Source: UKL13-2 sp038206765
GTDB lineage: Bacteria > Pseudomonadota > Gammaproteobacteria > Burkholderiales > Usitatibacteraceae
Reading direction: 5' to 3'
DNA: 64,000 bases
Assembly (NCBI GenBank): GCA_038206765.1
Contig: JBBRAM010000005.1
Location: forward strand, 62,001-126,000
How positions within the stretch are numbered: the stretch's first letter is position 1; every line of letters starts with the position of its first letter. Made by a program: the position numbers and the translations under genes. A model generated the notes under the pieces. That model did no database searches, was not told where the DNA came from, and saw only the letters and a program-made list of their open reading frames with translations. Shown here in pieces: positions 58,501-64,000 of this stretch.

Positions 58501-59677
58501 CATCATCTCGCCAGGGCATTATATTGACGCGAACATGGGTGCTCTTACGGCCCTTAAATTTAACTTGTCGCTCGTATGCGGCGGCTTTGCCCGAGAGTCC
58601 TTGCTCTAGGTGGGGTCGTGATTCTTCAAATTGTTCTTTGCTTGTAAAGTCTGGCCAGTAGCTGCCAACCATTTCATCTACCGGATAGCCGGCCAAGTCG
58701 GCAGCAACCTGATTCACATATTTGAACATGAGATTGCGGTCGCACTGGAACAAAGGCATACCGATATTGTTTGCCAGCTCACGTAACTCGTCTTCCTTGG
58801 CGATGAGCGACTGGCTTAACTGGTATTCTTTTTCAATATTGCGTACCAATAAAAAAATGCCCTTCACCTGAATCGCGGCTGTGCCGTTACCATCGGCACG
58901 ATCAGGAAAGAACGAAATATGAACATGCCTTGGCTCGCCCTTATGCGTTCTGGATAGGGTGTCGATCGCAACGGTTTCACCCGCCATCGCCCGCTTGGCT
59001 AAGGGCAGATAAAAGTCAGTGATCGTTCGGCCAAATGCATCGCCAAAATGGCGGTGGAGCAGATCCGTCTCTGATAACCCAACCCACTCAAAAAATGAAT
59101 CATTGGCAAATCGTAAAATGAAGTTGCTATCGAGGTACGCAACGAGCATTCCAGCGCTGTCTGCGAGCTTGCACAGCAGGCGTTCGTGTGCCGACGTCTC
59201 GTCCACTAGCGCGTGCTCTTGCTCCAAGATGTCCTCGACAATGCTTACGGTTGCGATGACGCTAAGTATCACGCCAAGTATCGCGCCATCGGGCCGGGAA
59301 TAAGGGCAACACTGGAGCTCCATCCAATGTTTAACCCCTTGGGCATCAGTTGATTGCTGGCGAAAAGTACTGGTTTTGCCGCACGCTAGCGCCGCCGCCA
59401 AATACGGCTCTACCAAACAGAAATTAGCATCGCCAAATACTTCGTGCACGGCAATGCCGTCCAGTGAACGGTTTTGTTGAAAGAGCGCAACATAGGCTCG
59501 ATTCGCAAATGAAAAGCGCATGTCGGGCCCAATGATGCATGCCGGTAACGCCAACGCCGCGAGTCCCGGCTCAAGCGCAGCGAGCAAGGCACGATCATTC
59601 TCGCTTGTTTTCGCCGCTGAAGACGTTTTTGGCGGCGTCGAAAAACCGGATTGAGAGTCTGTGGTGGGCATCGGCAA
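55583..59677 (-). CDS. Seven-PAS GGDEF-EAL protein
   Basis: The 1364 residues hold a series of PAS sensory domains, each announced by a phrase such as NIGMPLSYIDIDERWRFYNQTGSDWTGLSETEMVGKR. I count seven, at roughly residues 45, 175, 305, 425, 550, 680 and 810. A GGDEF domain follows, then an EAL domain. The GGDEF signature is SGDEF (VRLSGDEFMLV), first Gly changed to Ser, which often stays active. The EAL domain keeps AEALLRWHHPTRG, ELTETGLL, DDFGTGFSSLTHLKRF and AEGVETEEQ, so c-di-GMP hydrolysis is likely. No membrane helix is visible. It is expected to tune c-di-GMP in the cytoplasm according to several sensed signals. Confidence 0.93.
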   Translation of the reverse strand: MPMPTTDSQSGFSTPPKTSSAAKTSENDRALLAALEPGLAALALPACIIGPDMRFSFANRAYVALFQQNRSLDGIAVHEVFGDANFCLVEPYLAAALACGKTSTFRQQSTDAQGVKHWMELQCCPYSRPDGAILGVILSVIATVSIVEDILEQEHALVDETSAHERLLCKLADSAGMLVAYLDSNFILRFANDSFFEWVGLSETDLLHRHFGDAFGRTITDFYLPLAKRAMAGETVAIDTLSRTHKGEPRHVHISFFPDRADGNGTAAIQVKGIFLLVRNIEKEYQLSQSLIAKEDELRELANNIGMPLFQCDRNLMFKYVNQVAADLAGYPVDEMVGSYWPDFTSKEQFEESRPHLEQGLSGKAAAYERQVKFKGRKSTHVRVNIMPWRDDVGAVVGLSVYVSDIDRDSRDRAELIERERQLKLITNNIGMPLSYIDIDERWRFYNQTGSDWTGLSETEMVGKRIDAFFPPEVMAAIRPYLTRAFAGEPQTYERLGDFPNRGKRWIRGHMIPDIQENGKVVGIFTVLTDIHDDMMLRQNLERQERQLRLFTDNIPEAIAYLDTERRYKFINNTFLELQGKSRHEVVGKTSGEVLGEAAAHLASPYVERALQGETVSYERLVKLANGAERWMRIRTVPDLGTDNAVQGIYVVGFDIHDAKNIEEALKTSEAELSLAMDSSPHPMSYIDRSFRYQLVNKQLEKVLGKKREQLIGADIAAIFGQERFDRIKPLLDKVLEGEPLRLEQLVTQQDGSQRWMILRCTSRRDAENNIIGFYSTSTDIDELKRTELELRHANWLLTSHFENTPMAVIEWDPDFRVRRWSVQAENVFGWKESELIGKRFNEWPFVPEPDLGTVESAAEMLSRYATPHATSLNRNYRKDGRIIWCEWYNSNLCDESGNIVSVLSLVQDVTARINAEERLVHQATHDSLTGLPNRAMLQERLRQAITRARRSGLRVAVLFVDLDRFKDINDTLGHRIGDELLREIALRLNKLVRETDLLVRLSGDEFMLVTEQIDEPRVSEAIATKLIDSLRVPVDIEGHEIHISGSVGISIFPDDANDPEALLKNADMAMYHAKAMGKNGYQLFSAELAEHGTSMRLMENALRTALRDREFELYYQPKIDMRSNLIIGAEALLRWHHPTRGLVMPGEFMQLVEENSLVHDVGNWVLDTALARLKSWHALAELGQTSFENLQMAVNISAGQFRSPNLAERIIEKITQSGCQPTAVEIELTETGLLRDPDGVGKTLLALRQHGVRVAIDDFGTGFSSLTHLKRFRIDSLKIDRSFVADILLDRDDAAIVSAVIALAHALEIEVVAEGVETEEQRALLTQQGCEAYQGYLFSPAVPAAEFEQMVKNQTIFPLGKIH

Positions 59678-60062
59678 AGAAATTATTCCAACGCTAAGTT
59701 AGGGTTCGGTCGGGCAGCGAGGCAACAGACAACTTTCATGCATTTGAAAAACAGTCAACAAATGCGGCTAAGAAATAACAAGAAAGTGACAAGAAAATAG
59801 TAATAAAACATCAAGAAATGCCACGTGAATGCAAAGTATTTTATTTTCGGCGTTTGGCCTAATAAGTGTATCGCAAACTTTGTCTCGCGGGGATGTAGGC
59901 AGTGCCGTTCGGTTGTCCGGGCCGTCACGATGCCTCCACATCGGTCAATCGGACCGGTTACATGAGTGCTAAAATTGATTTGCGCGGCTAAAAAATCGGT
60001 GAGTGGTCTGACGACCAAAGCGATAAATTATTCGATAGTTTTTAGTTCGTCGTACTTTCGTT

Positions 60063-60090
60063 TTGACTCTGCTTCATTTTTGTATATAAT
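60063..60090 (+). promoter_or_regulatory. Sigma70 promoter of the tRNA-Gly gene
   Basis: TTGACT at 60063-60068 and TATAAT at 60085-60090 are separated by 16 bases. The tRNA begins 12 bases after the -10 box. This is the clearest promoter in the window. The 300 bases between it and the PAS-GGDEF-EAL gene hold no other gene that I can support. Confidence 0.8.
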
Positions 60091-60101
60091 GTCGTTTGTT
60101 T

Positions 60102-60177
60102 GCGGGAGTAGCTCAGTTGGTAGAGCGCAACCTTGCCAAGGTTGAGGTCGAGAGTTCGAGACTCTTCTCCCGCTCCA
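60102..60177 (+). tRNA. tRNA-Gly (GCC anticodon)
   Basis: The seven-base acceptor GCGGGAG pairs with CTCCCGC at the end. The D-arm contains AGCTCAGTTGGTAGAGC, the anticodon loop has GCC, the T-arm GAGTTCGAGACTC, and CCA is encoded. The 76-base length is standard. Confidence 0.95.
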
Positions 60178-60284
60178 AATTTGAGGGAAATCGACGTTTT
60201 TGATTCGATGCCGGTTGCTGTAGGCACAATCAATACAACTGCGGTTTCCCTGTTTCATTTGAACAGTCATTAGCAAACGTCGCG

Positions 60285-60358
60285 GGCGCGATAGCAAAGC
60301 GGTTATGCACCGGATTGCAAATCCGTGTAGGTCGGTTCGACTCCGGCTCGCGCCTCCA
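60285..60358 (+). tRNA. tRNA-Cys (GCA anticodon)
   Basis: GGCGCGA pairs with TCGCGCC at the 3' end. The anticodon stem is CGGATTGCAAATCCG with anticodon GCA, and GGTTCGACTCC forms the T-loop. CCA is encoded. It is 107 bases after tRNA-Gly, probably in the same transcript. Confidence 0.95.
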
Positions 60359-60365
60359 AAATCGC

Positions 60366-60392
60366 AAAAGCCACCCCTGCGGTGGCTTTTTT
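60366..60392 (+). terminator. Intrinsic terminator after tRNA-Gly/tRNA-Cys
   Basis: AAAAGCCACC and GGTGGCTTTT pair with a five-base loop and a run of six T follows. It lies seven bases after tRNA-Cys and ends that tRNA unit. Confidence 0.88.
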
Positions 60393-60490
60393 GTAACATT
60401 GCCTGTTTACTTCAACCGGCACTTGAAACAGCATAGACTTGATGTCGATTTAGCATCAACCGTAGTAACATAGCTTTGCATTAAGAGTGC

Positions 60491-60583
60491 GCCCGGGTGG
60501 TGAAACAGGTAGACACAACGGACTTAAAATCCGTCGCTTTCCGTAAAAGGGGCGTGCCGGTTCGATTCCGGCCCCGGGCACCA
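60491..60583 (+). tRNA. tRNA-Leu (UAA anticodon)
   Basis: The gene has a GCCCGGG/CCCGGGC acceptor, a long variable arm, anticodon loop ACTTAAAAT with TAA, T-loop GGTTCGATTCC and encoded CCA. Length and variable arm fit a class II tRNA for leucine. Confidence 0.93.
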
Positions 60584-60715
60584 AGCTTCAAAACTGAACC
60601 CGAATAATCCTAAGGTACGATTCTGCAGCGGTTGACTACGGTACTGTCGCTTTTGCTAATGCATTTCGGATTGCATTTTCTCGCAGCTACGCATGGATGA
60701 ATCGGCTTGCGATCT

Positions 60716-60751
60716 GCCAAACCCTAGCATTGGCGGGGTCCTTTGGCGTTT
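60716..60751 (-). repeat. Dispersed CTAG-core element, copy H
   Basis: On the minus strand the copy contains ACCCCGCCAATGCTAGGGTT, closest to copy E. Its ends GCCAAA and TTTGGC pair, as do ACCC and GGGT inside, so a hairpin of about ten pairs encloses the 11-base core. It lies between two leucine tRNA genes of opposite strand. Confidence 0.75.
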
Positions 60752-60808
60752 ATAGTTTATGGGCGAGGATATGCCGTTCCGCTCTTGAAATAACATTAAA
60801 CCGCAAAC

Positions 60809-60844
60809 AAAAGCCGCTATCTGCGGAGCAGGCTAGCGGCTTTT
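60809..60844. terminator. Bidirectional terminator between the leucine tRNA genes
   Basis: AAAAGCCGCTA and TAGCGGCTTTT form an 11-base perfect stem with a 14-base loop. T-runs occur on both sides, so it can end transcription of tRNA-Leu(UAA) from the left and tRNA-Leu(CAG) from the right. Confidence 0.85.
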
Positions 60845-60868
60845 AACAAACAAAAAAACAAAAACGTT

Positions 60869-60955
60869 TGGTGCCCGGGAAAAGACTCGAACTTTCACAC
60901 CATTGCTGGCGCATGGACCTGAACCATGTGCGTCTACCAATTCCGCCACCCGGGC
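60869..60955 (-). tRNA. tRNA-Leu (CAG anticodon)
   Basis: On the minus strand GCCCGGG pairs with CCCGGGC. The anticodon loop is GGTTCAGGTCC with anticodon CAG, a long variable arm follows, and CCA is encoded. A TAGAAT box at 60974-60969 upstream is a plausible -10. The tRNA faces the UAA leucine tRNA and is divergent from rnr. Confidence 0.93.
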
Positions 60956-61129
60956 AATCTGTTGCTTCATTCTACGTACGCTAAGAAGCGCGCTAAGAGA
61001 ACGTAATCTTCCGCTTCAAAACACTGCGATCATTGCGTCCAATTACAAAATCAGTTGCGCAGCCCATCACTACATTGAAACGATTTACTCAAAAGCACTT
61101 GTCTCACGTAAAATGAGGCCGAAATATAT

Positions 61130-63940
61130 ATGAAAAGATCCCAATTGTCTACAAACTCAAAAAACATCAAAAATAAACCCACCGCGGGCTCACATGTCAG
61201 CAAGCCGTCAGCCTCAGTTGCTGCGGCTCAACCCAAGCTTCAAGTTAAGCCGCTGCCAGCCAGCCGCGCGGGCGATCCGCATCTTGAGCGCGAGCGCGAT
61301 AAATACGAAAACCCTATTCCCAGCCGGGAACTCATTTTAGAGTTATTGGCGGAAATCGGCGTCCCAGCGGATGCCGCCACGCTCGCGGCAAGGCTTGATA
61401 TCGCCGATGCCGAACAAGAAGGGTTCATTCGTCGCCTTAACGCCATGGAGCGAGATGGCCAAGTGATGCGCAATAGAAAGGGCGCGATTTGCCTGCTCGA
61501 TAAGCTCGATCTGATCCCCGGTAAAGTGCAAGGGCATCCTGATGGCTTTGGTTTTTTGGTACCTGATAACGGCACGGATGATTTATTTTTAAGCCCCAAA
61601 CAAATGCAGAAAGTACTGCATGGCGATCGTGCCGTGGTGCGCGAGGTTGGTCTTGATAAACGTGGCCGGCGTGAAGCGGCAATCGTCGAAGTCATCGAGC
61701 GCGGCAATACCAAGCTAGTCGGGCGTTTGTTTGTCGAACACGGCGTGTATTTTGTGGTGGCCGAAAACAAACGAATCAGCCAAGATATTTTGGTCGAACC
61801 TGGCTACACTGGCGGCGCAACCGCAGGCCAAGTGGTCATGGTCGAACTCGTTGCCCAGCCTTCCAAACAAGCCGAGCCCGTCGCCAGGGTTTTAGAAATT
61901 GTTGGCAACTACGCTGATCCCGGCATGGAAATTGAGATTGCGTTGCGCAAGCACGATCTGCCGCATGAATGGCCGCAGGATGTATTGGATATTGAGGCCA
62001 AGATCCCGAAGAAAGTGACCACAACCGATATGAAAGGGCGGGTGGATCTACGCGATCTGCCATTTGTCACCATTGATGGAGAAACTGCCAGAGATTTTGA
62101 CGATGCTGTTTACGCTGAAAAAGAAGGCGGTGGCAAAAATTCCGGCTACCGATTATTGGTGGCGATTGCGGACGTTTCGCACTACGTTAAAACCGGTGAT
62201 GCGCTGGATCGCGAGGCACGTAACCGTGGCAATTCGGTTTACTTTCCGAGGCGTGTGATCCCGATGTTGCCGGAAGCACTCTCGAATGAAATGTGTTCGC
62301 TAAAGCCGCATGTGGATCGCCTGGCTTTGGTGTGTGATATGTCGATCTCGCTAACTGGTGAAGTCAAGCGCTATGAGTTTATGGAGGCCGTGTTCCATTC
62401 GGCCGCCCGCTGCACGTACACCAGCGTGGCCAAAGCCATCTATGGCATGGAGGCGAAGGGAACTGAGCACGGGCTGGACGTAAAAATTATTCCGCATTTA
62501 AAAATGTTGGATCAAGTCTTCCGCGTTTTGCTGGCAGCGAGAAACAAGCGCGGCGCGATTGATTTTGAGACGACCGAAACCATGATGATGTTCGATGATC
62601 AGGGCAAGATCGAACGCATCGTGCCAACCACGCGCAACGACGCACATCGATTGATCGAAGAGTGCATGTTGGCTGCTAACGTCTGCGCGGCCAATTATTT
62701 GCTGTCAAACGAGCACGCCAATTTGTATCGCGTTCACGAGCGCCCAAGCGAAGAAAAACTGGTTGCGTTGCGTGCAATGCTTAAAGATTTCGGACTGCAG
62801 ATGATGGGCGGTAAAGAACCGAAGCCATCTGACTACGGTGCTGTTTTAGCCAAGATCAAGGAGCGTCCCGATGCGCCGTTGCTGCAAACGGTGATGCTAC
62901 GTTCCATGAAGCAAGCGGTCTACAGTCCCGATAACGCAGGCCATTTTGGGTTGGCTTACGATGCTTACGCCCACTTCACCTCGCCAATCCGTCGCTACCC
63001 TGATTTGCTCACCCACCGTGCTATCAAGGCCGTGTTGAAAGGCGAGACCTACGACCCGAAGGCGCCTTGGGATCAGCTTGGTACACAGTGTTCTGCCACC
63101 GAGCGCCGTGCGGATGAAGCAACCCGCGATGTCACGGCGTGGCTAAAATGTTTTTACATGAAAGACCGCATCAACGAAGTCTTTACCGGCACGATTACTG
63201 GCGTGACCGGTTTTGGGATATTTGTAACCTTAGATGAGGTGTATGTCGAAGGCTTGGTACATATCTCCGAGCTGGGCCAAGATTATTTCCACTTCGATCA
63301 AGACAAACATTTGATCTTAGGCGAACGCACCCGCAAGAAATTCCAATTGGCAGATCGCATCAATATCAAAGTTGTGCGCGTCGATATTGAAACCAGCAAA
63401 ATCGATTTTGCGCTGACGACTGATAAGCCGGGGCGAGCCCAAAATGCGGAGGAAGAAGATGACTTAGATTTGGCCGATGGAGACAAAAGTGCGCGACAAA
63501 ACATTGCGCCCGCGTTCAGTCAAAAGCCCGGTAAAGCACCCAGAAATAAATTCGCAACCGATGAATTGCCTTCATTGCCTGCTTTCCCTAAGCACGAGGG
63601 CACAAAGCGCGAAGGCAAATCGCTGCCAGAGAAAAAGCCGGTTGGAAAAACGAGTTCACCCGTTGCCGCTAAAGCAGATAAAAAAATTGTCACATTTACC
63701 AGCGCCAATCCGCCTACCACGCCAGTCGCAGGCTTTGCGACCGATCATGTGGTCGGCAAACGCAAGATGAAAGTAGAGCCTGAATTATTGCCGAAATCAG
63801 CGAGCAAAAAATCGCTCAAAGCAACATCAAAACAAACATCCAAGCAAACATCGCTCACATCGCAACAAGCGAAAAGTAAGGCCGGGATCAAGGCCAAAGC
63901 AACCGGCGCACTGTTAGCCAACAAAAAGAAAAAAACATGA
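61130..63940 (+). CDS. rnr: Ribonuclease R
   Basis: RNase R is the processive 3'-5' exonuclease that degrades structured RNA and helps quality control of rRNA. The 936 residues start with a winged-helix-like region (LLAEIGVPADAATLAARLDIADAEQEGFIRRLNAMERDGQ). Cold-shock-like domains follow (VQGHPDGFGFLVPDNGTDDLFL), then the RNB nuclease domain with TIDGETARDFDDAVYAE. An S1 domain (VFTGTITGVTGFGIFVTLDEVYVEGLVHISELG) and a long Lys/Ser/Thr/Ala-rich tail complete it. The ATG at 61130 gives a basic N-terminus. The stop overlaps the next gene's start in ATGA. Confidence 0.96.
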   Translation: MKRSQLSTNSKNIKNKPTAGSHVSKPSASVAAAQPKLQVKPLPASRAGDPHLERERDKYENPIPSRELILELLAEIGVPADAATLAARLDIADAEQEGFIRRLNAMERDGQVMRNRKGAICLLDKLDLIPGKVQGHPDGFGFLVPDNGTDDLFLSPKQMQKVLHGDRAVVREVGLDKRGRREAAIVEVIERGNTKLVGRLFVEHGVYFVVAENKRISQDILVEPGYTGGATAGQVVMVELVAQPSKQAEPVARVLEIVGNYADPGMEIEIALRKHDLPHEWPQDVLDIEAKIPKKVTTTDMKGRVDLRDLPFVTIDGETARDFDDAVYAEKEGGGKNSGYRLLVAIADVSHYVKTGDALDREARNRGNSVYFPRRVIPMLPEALSNEMCSLKPHVDRLALVCDMSISLTGEVKRYEFMEAVFHSAARCTYTSVAKAIYGMEAKGTEHGLDVKIIPHLKMLDQVFRVLLAARNKRGAIDFETTETMMMFDDQGKIERIVPTTRNDAHRLIEECMLAANVCAANYLLSNEHANLYRVHERPSEEKLVALRAMLKDFGLQMMGGKEPKPSDYGAVLAKIKERPDAPLLQTVMLRSMKQAVYSPDNAGHFGLAYDAYAHFTSPIRRYPDLLTHRAIKAVLKGETYDPKAPWDQLGTQCSATERRADEATRDVTAWLKCFYMKDRINEVFTGTITGVTGFGIFVTLDEVYVEGLVHISELGQDYFHFDQDKHLILGERTRKKFQLADRINIKVVRVDIETSKIDFALTTDKPGRAQNAEEEDDLDLADGDKSARQNIAPAFSQKPGKAPRNKFATDELPSLPAFPKHEGTKREGKSLPEKKPVGKTSSPVAAKADKKIVTFTSANPPTTPVAGFATDHVVGKRKMKVEPELLPKSASKKSLKATSKQTSKQTSLTSQQAKSKAGIKAKATGALLANKKKKT

Positions 63941-64000
63941 AGCCGCAAGTCGTATTCGGGTTCCATGCCGTCACCTCGCGCCTACGCGTTCGTGCCGAGA
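63937..64000 (+). CDS. rlmB: 23S rRNA 2'-O-methyltransferase RlmB (start only)
   Basis: The window ends 21 codons into a gene reading MKPQVVFGFHAVTSRLRVRAE. VFGFHAVTSRLR is the N-terminus of RlmB, the SpoU-family enzyme that methylates a guanosine in 23S rRNA. It overlaps rnr by four bases, and rnr-rlmB is a standard neighbour pair. Confidence 0.82.
   Translation, partial: MKPQVVFGFHAVTSRLRVRAE

Noticed and set aside
60903..61133. Small plus-strand frame across tRNA-Leu(CAG)
   Set aside because: It reads through the complement of the tRNA gene and only ends at the rnr start; composition is not protein-like.

Overview
The window looks like chromosomal DNA of a betaproteobacterium with mid-50s GC (estimated by eye). 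The evidence is the pyruvate dehydrogenase operon whose E3 subunit carries its own lipoyl domain, the DHCW-motif cupin, the DUF4124 and DUF1499 genes, and a CheA/CheZ/CheD chemotaxis cluster. The species cannot be named from the sequence. I see no prophage, CRISPR array, complete insertion sequence or rRNA operon.

Layout. 1-7.5 kb: a helix-hairpin-helix gene, then a tightly packed plus-strand run alaS-gmhA-nudix-DUF6624-metC followed by a GAF-domain gene. 7.5-13.7 kb: a photolyase-like gene, a three-gene minus-strand group (VOC, DUF1499, HEHVH membrane protein), an alpha/beta hydrolase, two orphan hypotheticals and an SMR pump. 13.9-18.6 kb: an ABC-2 exporter pair divergent from ettA. 18.6-19.8 kb: an orphan gene and a dense patch of non-coding repeats. 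19.8-31 kb: assorted housekeeping genes (glycine-rich membrane protein, PhoD-like phosphatase, RhlE helicase, GNAT, GIY-YIG, Nramp-like transporter, TPR protein, DUF418). 30.3-37.3 kb: aceE-aceF-lpdA with a cupin and a DUF4124 gene downstream on the same strand. 37.6-46.8 kb: a complete minus-strand chemotaxis cluster (MCP-cheW-cheZ-cheY-cheA-unknown-cheR-cheD-cheB), with a Ser/Thr kinase fused to a cyclic-nucleotide-binding domain just upstream. 48.4-55.4 kb: a vanZ-like gene broken by one in-frame stop, an exported glycine-rich protein, a Yip1 protein, uvrC and pgsA. 55.6-59.7 kb: a giant seven-PAS GGDEF-EAL protein. 60-64 kb: four tRNA genes (Gly-GCC, Cys-GCA, Leu-UAA, Leu-CAG on the opposite strand), rnr and the start of rlmB.

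The most unusual signal is a family of short dispersed elements, about 25-36 bp, with the core CGCCARYRCTAG inside an imperfect hairpin. At least nine copies are scattered from position 137 to 60751. Two copies share 29 identical bases about 19.6 kb apart. Three copies lie in frame inside coding sequences, always in a predicted linker or disordered extension (photolyase-like protein, CheR N-terminus, AceF linker). This looks like a small mobile or amplifying element tolerated in proteins. Other notable points are a roughly 130-residue insert inside alanyl-tRNA synthetase, a 102-bp MITE-like element with 30-bp terminal inverted repeats, a photolyase-like protein with a possibly rearranged domain order, and a shared GD(I/M)EMF C-terminal tail on CheD and CheZ.
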